From NCBI RefSeq assembly GCF_037652055.1, contig NZ_JBBKAH010000010.1:6825-70824 (forward strand): 64,000 nt of DNA, given 5' to 3'. A program made the translations under genes and the position numbers. This stretch comes from Pelagibius sp037652055. Lineage in GTDB: Bacteria; Pseudomonadota; Alphaproteobacteria; Kiloniellales; Kiloniellaceae. Shown here piece after piece: positions 36,740-47,631 of the stretch; the stretch's first letter is position 1, and the number at the start of each line of letters is the position of its first letter. The notes beneath the pieces were generated by a model that was given only the letters and a program-made list of their open reading frames with translations, did no database searches and had not been told where the DNA came from.

Positions 36740-37914
36740 CGGTCCACTTCCCCGAACACGATGTCCATGGAACCCAGGATGGCAACGCTGTCGGCCAGCA
36801 TGTGGCCGCGGCACATGTAGTCCATGGCCGCCAGGTGCATGAAGCCCGGCGCGCGGATCTTGCAGCGGTAGGGCCGATTGGAACCGTCGGCCACCAGGTA
36901 GACGGCGAACTCGCCCTTCGGCGCCTCGACCGCGGCGTAGGTGTCGCCCGGCGGCACGTGGTAGCCCTCGGTATAGAGCTTGAAGTGGTGGATCAGCGCT
37001 TCCATCGAGCGCTTCATCTCGCCGCGCTTGGGCGGTGTGATCTTGTGGTCGGCAACCTGGACCGGACCGCCCGGCATCTTGTCGATGCACTGCTTCATGA
37101 TGTGCAGGCTCTGGCGCATCTCCTCGATGCGGCAGAGATAGCGGTCGAAGCAGTCGCCGTTCTTGCCGACGGGAATGTCGAACTCGACCTCCTCGTAGCA
37201 GTCGTAGGGCTGCGACTTGCGCAGGTCCCACGGCACGCCGGAGCCGCGCAGCATCGGACCGGAAAAGCCCCAGTCGTTGGCTTCCTCAGCGCTCACCACG
37301 CCGATGTCGACGGTGCGCTGGCGGAAGATGCGGTTCTCGGTCAGCAGGCCTTCCATGTCGTCGATGACCTTCGGGAAGGTCTCGCAGAAGCGCGCGATGT
37401 CTTCCAGCAGGCCCGCCGGCAGGTCCTGGTGCACGCCGCCGGGGCGGAAGTAGGCTGCGTGGAGTCGCGCGCCGCAGGCCCGCTCGTAGAACTCCATCAG
37501 CTTCTCGCGCTCTTCGAAGCCCCAAAGGATCGGGGTCATGGCGCCGACGTCGATGGCGAAGGTGGTGATGTTCAGCAGGTGATTGAGGATGCGGCCGATC
37601 TCGCAGTACAGCACGCGGATGTACTGGGCGCGCTTGGGCACCTCGATGCCCAGCAGCCGCTCGACGGCCAGGGCGAAGGCATGCTCCTGGTTCATCGGTG
37701 CGACGTAGTCCAGACGGTCGAAATAGGGCACCGCCTGCAGGTAGGTCTTGTACTCGATCAGCTTTTCGGTGCCGCGGTGCAAGAGGCCGATGTGCGGGTC
37801 GGCGCGCTCGATCACCTCGCCGTCCATCTCCAGCACCAGGCGCAGCACGCCGTGCGCGGCCGGATGCTGCGGGCCGAAGTTGAGGGTCAGCGGCTTGATC
37901 TGTACCTCGGCCAT
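36736..37914 (-). CDS. nuoD: NADH-quinone oxidoreductase subunit D
   Basis: 49-kDa-type subunit that lines the quinone site. From the ATG at 37914 it has 392 residues, beginning MAEVQIKPLTLNFGPQHPAA; the quinone-site His and Tyr lie in GPQHPAAHGVLRL and IEYKTYLQAVPYFDRLDY. NuoC and NuoD are separate genes here, unlike the fused NuoCD of enterobacteria. The nuoC stop and nuoD start share one base. Confidence 0.96.
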   Translation of the reverse strand: MAEVQIKPLTLNFGPQHPAAHGVLRLVLEMDGEVIERADPHIGLLHRGTEKLIEYKTYLQAVPYFDRLDYVAPMNQEHAFALAVERLLGIEVPKRAQYIRVLYCEIGRILNHLLNITTFAIDVGAMTPILWGFEEREKLMEFYERACGARLHAAYFRPGGVHQDLPAGLLEDIARFCETFPKVIDDMEGLLTENRIFRQRTVDIGVVSAEEANDWGFSGPMLRGSGVPWDLRKSQPYDCYEEVEFDIPVGKNGDCFDRYLCRIEEMRQSLHIMKQCIDKMPGGPVQVADHKITPPKRGEMKRSMEALIHHFKLYTEGYHVPPGDTYAAVEAPKGEFAVYLVADGSNRPYRCKIRAPGFMHLAAMDYMCRGHMLADSVAILGSMDIVFGEVDR

Positions 37915-38540
37915 CAGGCGCCCCCCTCTTCCTGCTTGGACGTCGCCGGCGCCTTCTCGTCGCCCGGCAGGTGCAGCATGCCTTCCCACGGGCTCATGAA
38001 GTCGAAGCGGCGGAATTCCTGCGTCAGCTTCACCGGCTCGTAGACCACGCGCTTCTGCTCCTCGTCGTAGCGCACTTCCTTGAAGCCGGTCAGCGGGAAG
38101 TCCTTGCGCAGCGGATGCCCCTCGAAGCCGTAGTCGGTGAGGATACGGCGCAGGTCGGGATGGTCGGCAAAGAAGATTCCGAACATGTCCCAGGTCTCGC
38201 GCTCCAGCCAGATGGCCGAGGAGAACGTGCCCCAGACCGAGGCGACGGGCGTGCGCTCGTCCGTGGTCAGCTTCACGCGGATGCGATGGTTCAGCTTCAG
38301 CGACAGCAGATTGTAGACCACCACGAACCGTTCGGCCTGATCGGGATGATCGACCGCCGTCAGATCGACCAGCTGCTTGAACTGGCAGTTCTGGTCGTCG
38401 CGCAGAAAGGTCAGAACCTTGGTGATGGCGTCACGATTGACGTGCAGGTTCAACTGGTCGTAGGCGATATCGACGGCCAAGAGATCGTTGCCGATCGCGG
38501 CCTCGAGATAGTCGCCAAGGTCTCGCAGCGCTTCGTTCAT
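37914..38540 (-). CDS. nuoC: NADH-quinone oxidoreductase subunit C
   Basis: 30-kDa-type peripheral subunit, 208 residues from the ATG at 38540, chosen because GCGGAAG lies just upstream; an ATG ten codons earlier has no ribosome-binding site. The signature ERETWDMFGIFFADHPDLRR is present, followed by GFEGHPLRKDFPLTG. It structurally supports NuoD. It lies 41 bases after nuoB. Confidence 0.95.
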   Translation of the reverse strand: MNEALRDLGDYLEAAIGNDLLAVDIAYDQLNLHVNRDAITKVLTFLRDDQNCQFKQLVDLTAVDHPDQAERFVVVYNLLSLKLNHRIRVKLTTDERTPVASVWGTFSSAIWLERETWDMFGIFFADHPDLRRILTDYGFEGHPLRKDFPLTGFKEVRYDEEQKRVVYEPVKLTQEFRRFDFMSPWEGMLHLPGDEKAPATSKQEEGGA

Positions 38541-38581
38541 CGAACTTCCGCTTATCCTAGTGACGTCCATGCCAAGCGAGA

Positions 38582-39115
38582 TCACCGCGCAAGGGTCGCG
38601 CTCCGCTTGATCTTCTTCTGCAGCTGAATGACGCCGTAGAGCAGCGCCTCGGCAGTGGGCGGACAACCCGGCACGTAGATGTCGACCGGCACGATGCGGT
38701 CGCAGCCGCGCACCACGGAGTATGAGTAGTGATAGTAACCGCCGCCGTTGGCGCAGGAGCCCATGGAGATGACCCAGCGCGGCTCCGGCATCTGGTCGTA
38801 GACCTTGCGCAGGGCCGGCGCCATCTTGTTGGTCAGCGTGCCGGCGACGATCATCACGTCGGACTGGCGCGGGCTGGGCCGGAACACCATCCCGAAGCGG
38901 TCGAGGTCGTAGCGGCTGCAGGCGGTGTGCATCATCTCCACGGCGCAGCATGCCAGACCGAAGGTCATCGGCCACAGCGAACCGGACTGCGCCCAGGCGG
39001 CCAGCTTGTCCATCTGAGCGAGGACGAAGCCCTTATCGGAAATCTCGTTGGCGACGCGGCTGAGCACCGCGTCCTGCTGGCTGCCCGGCGGAAGGGTGGT
39101 GGTGGCGCGTTCCAT
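38582..39115 (-). CDS. nuoB: NADH-quinone oxidoreductase subunit B
   Basis: Carries cluster N2, the last iron-sulfur centre before quinone. From the ATG at 39115 (177 residues, GGGAG upstream) the ligands are the adjacent Cys56-Cys57, Cys121 in SMGSCANGGGYY and Cys151 in YVPGCPPTAEALLYG. Longer starts would overlap nuoA. It lies five bases after nuoA. Confidence 0.96.
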   Translation of the reverse strand: MERATTTLPPGSQQDAVLSRVANEISDKGFVLAQMDKLAAWAQSGSLWPMTFGLACCAVEMMHTACSRYDLDRFGMVFRPSPRQSDVMIVAGTLTNKMAPALRKVYDQMPEPRWVISMGSCANGGGYYHYSYSVVRGCDRIVPVDIYVPGCPPTAEALLYGVIQLQKKIKRSATLAR

Positions 39116-39120
39116 GTTGC

Positions 39121-39486
39121 CTACTCCCATTCCAGGGCTCCCTTCTTCCATTCGTACACAAAGCCGATGGTCAGAATGCCGAGGAAGATCACCATCGACC
39201 AGAAGCCGAAGACGCCGATGTCGCCCAGGGCCACGGCCCAGGGAAACAGAAACGCCACCTCGAGGTCAAAGATGATGAACAGGATGGCGACCAGGTAGAA
39301 GCGGACATCGAAGCGGCTGCGCGCGTCGTCGAAAGCCTCGAAACCGCACTCGTAGGCGGAGACCTTTTCGGAGTCGGGACGCTGGCGCGCGAGGATATAG
39401 GATGCGGCCACGATGATCACCGAAAGCCCGACCGCGATGCCGAGGAAGATCAGGATCGGCAAGTATTCAGCCAGCAAGGCATCCAT
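39121..39486 (-). CDS. nuoA: NADH-quinone oxidoreductase subunit A
   Basis: First gene of the 14-gene complex I operon. The 121-residue protein has three membrane segments and the conserved loop SEKVSAYECGFEAFDDARSR with its Cys, then FDVRFYLVAILFIIFDLEVAF. AGGAGA lies eight bases upstream of the ATG. Confidence 0.97.
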   Translation of the reverse strand: MDALLAEYLPILIFLGIAVGLSVIIVAASYILARQRPDSEKVSAYECGFEAFDDARSRFDVRFYLVAILFIIFDLEVAFLFPWAVALGDIGVFGFWSMVIFLGILTIGFVYEWKKGALEWE

Positions 39487-39828
39487 GCTTCACTCTCCTA
39501 ACCCGCCGTTAGTGGCGTGTTGTTTGGTCCGGTCAGTTCAGGCGTCGAAAAAACGTCGAACCAGCGTGCGTTTACTGCCGCATGGCATGGGGCATTGCAA
39601 GGTCAATCATCGCTGTTTGCCCCGGCGCTGCCTTGCTGCGGACTATAGGGCGGAAGGGAATCGCGGGAAAGCGCCAATCCCCAGGGCCTATCAACGGATT
39701 ACGCGCGGGACGGCGGGCGGGCCGCAAAGGCCCCTGTGCCGAAGCTGTCGCGGGGGTAGATTCCCGGTCTGCAGGGCAAACCAAAGAGACGTCTTGCGCG
39801 AAGGCCGGGTGCGTGTCCGGAGAGGGAA
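39487..39828. other. Leader region of the nuo operon
   Basis: These 342 bases separate tRNA-Asp from nuoA. A TTGACC (39606-39601, minus strand) could be a -35 element, but no good -10 follows at the right distance. CTAAC-GGCG-GTTAG-type pairing lies just before the nuoA ribosome-binding site. No gene is supported here; small plus-strand frames look non-coding. Confidence 0.4.
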
Positions 39829-39905
<77 letters not shown>

Positions 39906-39921
39906 GTATCCGGGACGCGGT

Positions 39922-39950
39922 GATGTACTCCACCACCCCCGGGGTGTCAA
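39922..39950 (-). promoter_or_regulatory. Promoter of tRNA-Asp
   Basis: TTGACA (39950-39945), 17-base spacer, TACATC (39927-39922), 16 bases before the first base of tRNA-Asp. The -35 is perfect and the layout is ideal. Confidence 0.7.
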
Positions 39951-40141
39951 GCGGCGCAGGCTCCCGGCGGCCGCTTTTTTTGATTGCCGCGCTGACCGCC
40001 CGCCCGGCCTGCGGCGGCGCTGAGGCCCCCGGACAACCTTGCCCAGGCTCGCCGTCCGGAAGCGGGGCGAAATCGCCTCAGACGCCGTGGGAGCCCGACA
40101 GGGCCGTCGCCTCGGGTCTTCGGCATCGGGCTGGCGAAGGG

Positions 40142-40217
40142 TGGTGGGCGGTGACGGGATCGAACCGCCGACACTCGCGGTGTAAACGCGATGCTCTACC
40201 AGCTGAGCTAACCGCCC
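40142..40217 (-). tRNA. tRNA-Val (anticodon TAC)
   Basis: Acceptor GGGCGGT/ACCGCCC, D-arm TAGCTCAGCTGG, anticodon stem TCGCG/CGCGA around loop TTTACAC, T-arm GGTTCGATCC, discriminator A and encoded CCA. It lies between hupB and tRNA-Asp on the same strand. Confidence 0.97.
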
Positions 40218-40222
40218 TCGCA

Positions 40223-40296
40223 CAAGGCCGCTTCGTCGTTTCGAAGCAGGCCTTGTAAAATAGCACCGGCCGCCACCGAATCAACGGGGCGGCCGG
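40223..40296 (-). terminator. Tandem hairpins between hupB and tRNA-Val
   Basis: First, CCGGCCGCC/GGCGGCCGG (40296-40266) is a perfect nine-pair stem followed by TGCTATTTT, a likely hupB terminator. Second, CAAGGCC...GGCCTTG with GCTTCG/CGAAGC inside (40255-40223) sits six bases before tRNA-Val. TTGATT-N16-TATTTT (40284-40257) within the region could be a tRNA-Val promoter. Confidence 0.45.
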
Positions 40297-40321
40297 GCCG
40301 AAGAAGCTGATGCTTCCGTGC

Positions 40322-40594
40322 TTAGTTCACGGCGTCCTTCAGGCCTTTGCCCGCCTTGAACTTCGGTTGCTTGGATGCGGGGATTTGAATCCGCTCACCC
40401 GTGCGGGGATTGCGGCCTTCGGAAGCAGCGCGCTGGGTGACATTGAAGGTGCCGAAGCCAACGAGGCGAACTTCTTCGCCGCCCTTCAGCGAGTCGGTGA
40501 TCGCGTCGAAGACACAATCGACCGCCTTTGTGGAATCGGCCTTCGACAGGCCGGTCTTGTCAGCGACGACTGCTACCAGATCATTTTTATTCAC
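40322..40594 (-). CDS. hupB: DNA-binding protein HU
   Basis: Histone-like dimeric nucleoid protein. Ninety residues, the family length, with the signature GFGTFNVTQRAASEGRNPRTG containing the DNA-intercalating arm and the terminal SKQPKFKAGKGLKDAVN. The start is a GTG at 40594 behind a strong AGGAGGGGGG. A near-consensus promoter lies 75 bases upstream. lon is the next gene upstream, a frequent neighbour in proteobacteria. Confidence 0.97.
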   Translation of the reverse strand: MNKNDLVAVVADKTGLSKADSTKAVDCVFDAITDSLKGGEEVRLVGFGTFNVTQRAASEGRNPRTGERIQIPASKQPKFKAGKGLKDAVN

Positions 40595-40666
40595 GTTTAA
40601 CCCCCCTCCTAACAGTAGGGAATAGGATGTGCAGAGAGATAAAAGAACCGCTCCGAGGAGGGGCGA

Positions 40667-40696
40667 ATTGTAGATCGCGCTAACTTAAGGCGTCAA
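40667..40696 (-). promoter_or_regulatory. Promoter of hupB
   Basis: TTGACG (40696-40691), 18-base spacer, TACAAT (40672-40667); five of six matches at each hexamer. It lies after the lon terminator hairpin and about 73 bases before the hupB start, so hupB has its own transcript. Confidence 0.75.
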
Positions 40697-40714
40697 CGCG
40701 AGAACGGCAGAAAT

Positions 40715-40753
40715 GCAGGGGTTTTAGCCCTATTTAGGCTAAAGTTCCCCTGC
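40715..40753 (-). terminator. Terminator hairpin after lon
   Basis: GCAGGGG (40753-40747) pairs with CCCCTGC (40721-40715), and inside it TTTAGCC pairs with GGCTAAA, giving a long stem with a small internal bulge. The T-run after it (ATTTCT) is poor, so termination may be incomplete. Confidence 0.5.
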
Positions 40754-40788
40754 TTTCCTGAAACGAATCGAGGATTGTCCGTTTCCGC

Positions 40789-43200
<2,412 letters not shown>

Positions 43201-43299
43201 ATTACCTCGTGCTAAACAGAGGGCGCGCAGCCGGGGGCAGGCGGGATGCGACAGGCGCCCGGGAGAGGACGCCCAAGAGTAGTCCATCCAGATTTAAAA

Positions 43300-43326
43300 A
43301 TTGTAGATTCTTGTCGAGACTTCAAG
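43300..43326 (-). promoter_or_regulatory. Heat-shock (RpoH-type) promoter candidate of lon
   Basis: CTTGAAG (43326-43320), 13 bases, CTACAAT (43306-43300). The -35 fits the sigma-32 consensus exactly; the -10 is closer to sigma-70 than to CCCCAT. The spacing is too short for sigma-70 (14 bases between TTGAAG and TACAAT) but right for RpoH. Confidence 0.45.
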
Positions 43327-43356
43327 GCCCACAAATGAGCCATGTAAAACAAGCGC

Positions 43357-44622
43357 TTATGCGCTGGTCCCCAAGTCTTCGCGACGATCCGTATAGATGT
43401 AGAGCGGCTTGGCCCGGCCATCCACGACCTCGCGATTGATGACGATTTCCTCGACGTTCTCCAGGCCCGGCAGGTCGAACATGGGGTCGAGCAGGATGCT
43501 TTCCATGATCGAACGCAGGCCGCGCGCACCGGTCTTGCGCGCAATCGCCTTATTGGCGATTGCCTTCAGCGCATCCTCGGTGAAGTCGAGGCGGACGTCT
43601 TCCATCTCGAAGAGGCGCTCGTACTGCTTTACCAGGGCGTTCTTCGGCTGGGTGAGGATCTCGATGAGGGCGCCCTCGTCCAGGTCCTCCAGGGTCGCGA
43701 CCACCGGCAGGCGGCCGACGAACTCGGGGATCAGGCCGAACTTCAACAGGTCTTCCGGCTCGACCTCTTTCAGGATCTGGCCGGTCGAGCGGTCTTCCGG
43801 GCCGCGCACGTCGGCGCCGAAGCCGATCGAGGTGCCCTTGCCGCGGCCGGCGATCAGCTTGTCGAGGCCGGCAAAGGCGCCGCCGCAGATGAACAGGATG
43901 TTGGTGGTGTCCACCTGCAGGAATTCCTGCTGCGGATGCTTGCGGCCGCCCTGCGGCGGGACCGAGGCCACCGTGCCTTCCATGATCTTCAGCAGGGCCT
44001 GCTGCACGCCCTCGCCCGACACGTCGCGGGTGATCGAGGGGTTGTCCGACTTGCGGCTGATCTTGTCGACTTCGTCGATGTAGACGATGCCGCGCTGTGC
44101 GCGCTCGACATTGTAGTCGGCGGACTGCAGCAGCTTCAGAATGATGTTCTCGACGTCCTCGCCGACATACCCCGCCTCGGTCAGCGTGGTGGCGTCGGCC
44201 ATGGTGAAGGGCACGTCGAGGATGCGCGCCAGGGTCTGGGCCAGCAGCGTCTTGCCGCAGCCGGTCGGGCCAATCAGCAGAATGTTCGACTTGGCCAGCT
44301 CGACGTCCGACGACTTGGCGCCATGCGCCAGGCGCTTGTAGTGGTTGTGCACGGCGACCGAGAGCACGCGCTTGGCATGCTTCTGACCGATCACATAGTC
44401 GTCCAGCACCGAGCAAATGTCCTGCGGCGTCGGCACCCCGTCGCGCGACTTCACAAGCGTCGTCTTGTGCTCTTCGCGGATGATGTCCATGCACAGCTCG
44501 ACACATTCATCGCAGATGAATACCGTCGGGCCGGCGATGAGCTTCCGCACCTCGTGCTGGCTCTTGCCGCAGAAGGAGCAGTAGAGAGTGTTCTTGGAAT
44601 CGCTGCCGCTGGACTTTGTCAT
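43357..44622 (-). CDS. clpX: ClpX ATPase, specificity subunit of Clp protease
   Basis: AAA+ unfoldase that feeds substrates to ClpP. The 421-residue protein has an N-terminal zinc finger with Cys15, 18, 37 and 40, Walker A GPTGCGKT at 118-125, pore loop region EAGYVGEDVENI, and Walker B VYIDEVDKISRK. Its length matches the family. It is transcribed after clpP but 333 bases away, with its own heat-shock-like promoter candidate. Confidence 0.97.
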   Translation of the reverse strand: MTKSSGSDSKNTLYCSFCGKSQHEVRKLIAGPTVFICDECVELCMDIIREEHKTTLVKSRDGVPTPQDICSVLDDYVIGQKHAKRVLSVAVHNHYKRLAHGAKSSDVELAKSNILLIGPTGCGKTLLAQTLARILDVPFTMADATTLTEAGYVGEDVENIILKLLQSADYNVERAQRGIVYIDEVDKISRKSDNPSITRDVSGEGVQQALLKIMEGTVASVPPQGGRKHPQQEFLQVDTTNILFICGGAFAGLDKLIAGRGKGTSIGFGADVRGPEDRSTGQILKEVEPEDLLKFGLIPEFVGRLPVVATLEDLDEGALIEILTQPKNALVKQYERLFEMEDVRLDFTEDALKAIANKAIARKTGARGLRSIMESILLDPMFDLPGLENVEEIVINREVVDGRAKPLYIYTDRREDLGTSA

Positions 44623-44955
44623 ACCGCTCTAACTAGGCGTCTGTTCCTCATTCGGCCATGTTAGTCAAACGGCCCGCCCCCACACAACGACAAAAACCGA
44701 GGGATTTGGGCTATGTCCGGGAAGCCTCCCGGGGACGTTCGCTAACTAAGCAATTTGAGCCTAATTCGAAGGGCTCAACAATCTCTTAACGAAAGGGTAA
44801 AGATCGCACTTTTCAAGGGTTGGCGTGGCTTTCGGCCACCACCGGACCGCTGCGCGGTCCGCTAAACGGGAGGTGCCGCCGGGCGGGCCGCCGGGGAGTG
44901 CCGGAGGCGGATTTCTCCGCCCGGGACCGCCGGCGAGCCGTCCGGAGCAGCGGTT
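44623..44955. other. Gap between clpP and clpX: hairpins and promoter region
   Basis: No gene is seen. On the minus strand there are two clean hairpins after clpP, GGCGGA-GAAA-TCCGCC and CGGACCGC-GCA-GCGGTCCG, which may end or stabilise the clpP message. The clpX promoter candidate at 44791-44817 follows, then a leader of about 165 bases. Confidence 0.45.
44791..44817 (-). promoter_or_regulatory. Heat-shock (RpoH-type) promoter candidate of clpX
   Basis: CTTGAAA (44817-44811), 13 bases, CCCTTTC (44797-44791). The -35 is the sigma-32 consensus and the -10 begins with the expected C-run but lacks the AT of CCCCAT. Same -35 and spacing as the lon element. Confidence 0.4.
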
Positions 44956-45621
44956 TTAGCTCTTGCCGCCGGGCGTCGGCGATTCGCTGGCCGGGCGCTT
45001 GTCGACCACCTGATCGATCAGGCCGAACGCCTTGGCCTTCTCGGAATCCATGAAGTTGTCGCGCTCCATCGCCTTCTCGATCGTGTCCATGTCCTTGCCG
45101 GTGTGGAGGCAATAGAGCTCGTTCAGGCGCCGGCGGGTCCGGATGATCTCTTCCGCATGGATCTGGATGTCCGATACCTGACCCTGGAAGCCGCCGGAGG
45201 GCTGGTGGATCATGATCTTGGAATTGGGCAGCGCGAAGCGCTTGCCCTTGGCGCCGGCCATCAGCAGCAGCGAGCCGGCCGAAGCGGCCTGGCCGATGCA
45301 CACCGTCTGCACCTCGGGGCGGATGTACTGCATGGTGTCGTACATCGCCAAGCCGGCGCTCACCACGCCGCCCGGCGAGTTGATGTAGAAGAAGATGTCC
45401 TGGGTCGGGTTCTCGGATTCCAGGAACAGCAGCTGGGCGCAGATCAGGCTGGCGACCTGATCGTGCACCGGCCCGGTCAGGAAGATGATGCGCTCCTTCA
45501 GCAGGCGCGAATAGATGTCGTAGGCACGCTCGCCCCGGCTGGTCTGCTCGACCACCATGGGAACCAGGGTATTCATGACCGTTTCAGGCAGGTCGTTCAG
45601 GGACATTCCGCTCATGGACAT
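44956..45621 (-). CDS. clpP: ATP-dependent Clp protease proteolytic subunit
   Basis: Tetradecameric serine protease that partners ClpX. The 221-residue protein has the catalytic triad Ser114 (GQAASAGSLL), His139 (MIHQPSGG) and Asp188. The N-terminal segment up to about residue 14 resembles the processed propeptide region. It lies between tig and clpX, as in most proteobacteria. Confidence 0.97.
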   Translation of the reverse strand: MSMSGMSLNDLPETVMNTLVPMVVEQTSRGERAYDIYSRLLKERIIFLTGPVHDQVASLICAQLLFLESENPTQDIFFYINSPGGVVSAGLAMYDTMQYIRPEVQTVCIGQAASAGSLLLMAGAKGKRFALPNSKIMIHQPSGGFQGQVSDIQIHAEEIIRTRRRLNELYCLHTGKDMDTIEKAMERDNFMDSEKAKAFGLIDQVVDKRPASESPTPGGKS

Positions 45622-45711
45622 TCCTTAGAAGCTGGAGTCTCCCTGGATCGCCGGGAATCGGGCGACCCGGGGAAAAGTCGAAGTCGACATTTAAGTCCTG
45701 AGGCCCGCCAG

Positions 45712-45753
45712 GGAAAGCCCCTCGTGGAGTCGGACTCCCGAGGGTGCCTTTCC
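45712..45753 (-). terminator. Long hairpin between tig and clpP
   Basis: GGAAAG/CTTTCC, CCCTCG/CGAGGG and GGAGTC/GACTCC stack into one long stem with small bulges and a one- to three-base loop. No T-run follows, so it may protect the tig message or cause partial attenuation before clpP. Confidence 0.45.
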
Positions 45754-45779
45754 AGCCTGTTTCGTAAGTCCGCGGACGA

Positions 45780-47234
45780 TCAGGCGTCGTCGCCGCCGCC
45801 CGCATCGCTTGAAGCGTCGTCCGGCTTGGCCTGCTTCGGCTTCGCGGCGGCCTTCTTTGCCGGCTTTTTCTTCGCTGCCGTCTGCTTCGGCTTGTCGGCG
45901 GCCTCGGCGGCTTCCTTCTCCTCTTCCTCGCGCAGCTCGTCCGGGGAAACTTCCCGTTCGGTGACCTTGGCGAGGTCGATGATGTAGTCGATCACCTTGT
46001 CCTCGAAGAGCGGCGCACGCAGCTGGGCCTGCGCCTCGGGGTGCGAGCGGTAGTACTCGATGACCTGCTGCTCCTGGCCGGGATGGCGCTGGGCCTCCAT
46101 GAACAGGGCCCTGTTGACCTCGTCCGGGGTGACCTCGATCTGGTTGAGACGGCCGACCTCGGAGAGCAGCAGGCCGAGACGCACGCGCCGCTCGGCGATC
46201 GCGCGGTACTCCGCCTTCACGTCTTCGTCGTCCTTGCCCGCGTCATCGGGGTCGACGCGGCCCTGCTCGCGGTCGTGCTCGACCTGGTGCCAGATGGCGT
46301 CGAACTCCAGGTTGACCATGCCTTCCGGCACCTCGAAGTCGTGCGCGTCGGACAGCTGATCCAGGATCTGGCGCTTCACCCGCATGCGCGAGAAACCCTC
46401 GTAGTCCTGCGCCAGGCGCTCGCGCACCTTCTCCTTCAGGTCGTCCAGGCCCTCGGCCCCCATGGACTTGGCCAGCTCGTCATTCAGCTCGGCCGGCACC
46501 GACTCGCGGATTTCCTTGATGGTGCATTCGAAGACCGCCGGCTGACCGGACAGCTTCTCGTTGCCGTAGCCTTCCGGGAAGGTGACGTTCACCGTGCGGG
46601 CGTCGCCGACCGAGGCGCCGATCAGCTGCTCCTCGAAGCCGCCGATGAAGGTGTTGGAGCCGAGTTCCAGGTGATGGTCCTCGCCCGCCATGCCCGGCAG
46701 CGCCTCGCCGTGCACCGTGCCCTTGAAGTCGATCACCACGACGTCGCCGGACGCGGCCGGACGCGGGGTCTCCAGCGGCTTGGACTCCTTGCGGCTGGCC
46801 GCCAGGCGCTCCAGGGCGGAGGTCACTTCCTCCTCCGGCACCTTGATCTTCACCCGCTCCAGCTCCAGCGTGGCGAAGTCCATCGGCTGGATCTCGGGCA
46901 GCAGCTCGATGGCCATCGAGTACTCGAGGTCCTTGCCGGCCTCGAAGGAATCGATCTCGATCTTGGGCTGTATCGCCGGCCTGAGGCCGCGCTCGTTCAG
47001 CGCCTGGGCCGAGGAATCGGTGACCGCGCGCTCCAGCACCTCGCCCATGACCGACTGGCCGTACCGCTGCTTCAGCAGCTTGATCGGGGCCTTGCCGGGG
47101 CGAAAGCCGGGGATCTTGATCCGTCCGGCGAGCTCGCGAAGCCGATTCTCGACTTTCTCATTAATTTCTTTGGCTTCGATAACGACCTTAAAGTCGCGCT
47201 TCAAGCCATCGTTGCTAACTTCCGTGACCTGCAT
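45780..47234 (-). CDS. tig: Trigger factor
   Basis: Ribosome-bound chaperone and peptidyl-prolyl isomerase. The 484-residue protein has the ribosome-docking GFRPGK at 43-48, the FKBP-type domain around residues 150-245 (DVVVIDFKGTVHGEALPGM) and the helical C-terminal chaperone arms. A low-complexity Lys/Ala/Pro tail of about 45 residues extends beyond E. coli trigger factor (432 residues). It leads tig-clpP-clpX-lon. Confidence 0.97.
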   Translation of the reverse strand: MQVTEVSNDGLKRDFKVVIEAKEINEKVENRLRELAGRIKIPGFRPGKAPIKLLKQRYGQSVMGEVLERAVTDSSAQALNERGLRPAIQPKIEIDSFEAGKDLEYSMAIELLPEIQPMDFATLELERVKIKVPEEEVTSALERLAASRKESKPLETPRPAASGDVVVIDFKGTVHGEALPGMAGEDHHLELGSNTFIGGFEEQLIGASVGDARTVNVTFPEGYGNEKLSGQPAVFECTIKEIRESVPAELNDELAKSMGAEGLDDLKEKVRERLAQDYEGFSRMRVKRQILDQLSDAHDFEVPEGMVNLEFDAIWHQVEHDREQGRVDPDDAGKDDEDVKAEYRAIAERRVRLGLLLSEVGRLNQIEVTPDEVNRALFMEAQRHPGQEQQVIEYYRSHPEAQAQLRAPLFEDKVIDYIIDLAKVTEREVSPDELREEEEKEAAEAADKPKQTAAKKKPAKKAAAKPKQAKPDDASSDAGGGDDA

Positions 47235-47369
47235 GATCGGCTAGGCCTTCCTCAGCCTTGTCTTTGGGTGATGATCCGTGAGGAAACTCCGGGCTTCGGA
47301 GCCGCCCCGGCCCGAAAACGCCCCAGAGAAACGCCCCGCAGAGGGTTTCGCATTTGGCCGCAGCTGCGC

Positions 47370-47454
47370 TGGTGCGGGCGGAGGGACTCGAACCCCCACG
47401 GATTGCTCCACTGGTACCTAAAACCAGCGCGTCTACCAGTTCCGCCACGCCCGC
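47370..47454 (-). tRNA. tRNA-Leu (anticodon TAG)
   Basis: Class II tRNA of 85 bases with a long variable arm. Acceptor GCGGGCG/CGCCCGC, anticodon stem CTGGT/ACCAG around TTTAGGT, T-arm GGTTCGAGTC, discriminator A and encoded CCA. Confidence 0.97.
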
Positions 47455-47471
47455 GCTGACCGCGGAGGGCC

Positions 47472-47500
47472 GATGTATATCATCGCAGCCGGTCGCGCAA
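47472..47500 (-). promoter_or_regulatory. Promoter of tRNA-Leu
   Basis: TTGCGC (47500-47495), 17-base spacer, TACATC (47477-47472), 17 bases before the tRNA. The -10 is identical to that of the tRNA-Asp promoter at 39922. Confidence 0.5.
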
Positions 47501-47631
47501 TAGCAACCGGCCGCGCAGGCGCGGCAGATCATCTGCCGCGTCGGCGTAAAAGTACAGGATTTCGCGGAAGAAACGGCGCCGGGCGCCAGGGCGGCATCAG
47601 GAGCCGGCCGGCCCGCGGAAGGGGGAGCCGG

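Noticed and set aside
39601..39606. TTGACC as the nuo operon -35
   Set aside because: No acceptable -10 hexamer lies 16-19 bases downstream; the true promoter is not identified.
39949..39981. Terminator-like AAGCGGC...GCCGCTT followed by seven Ts on the plus strand
   Set aside because: No plus-strand transcript source exists upstream (only the antisense of tRNA-Asp), and one arm overlaps the tRNA-Asp -35 element; probably chance.
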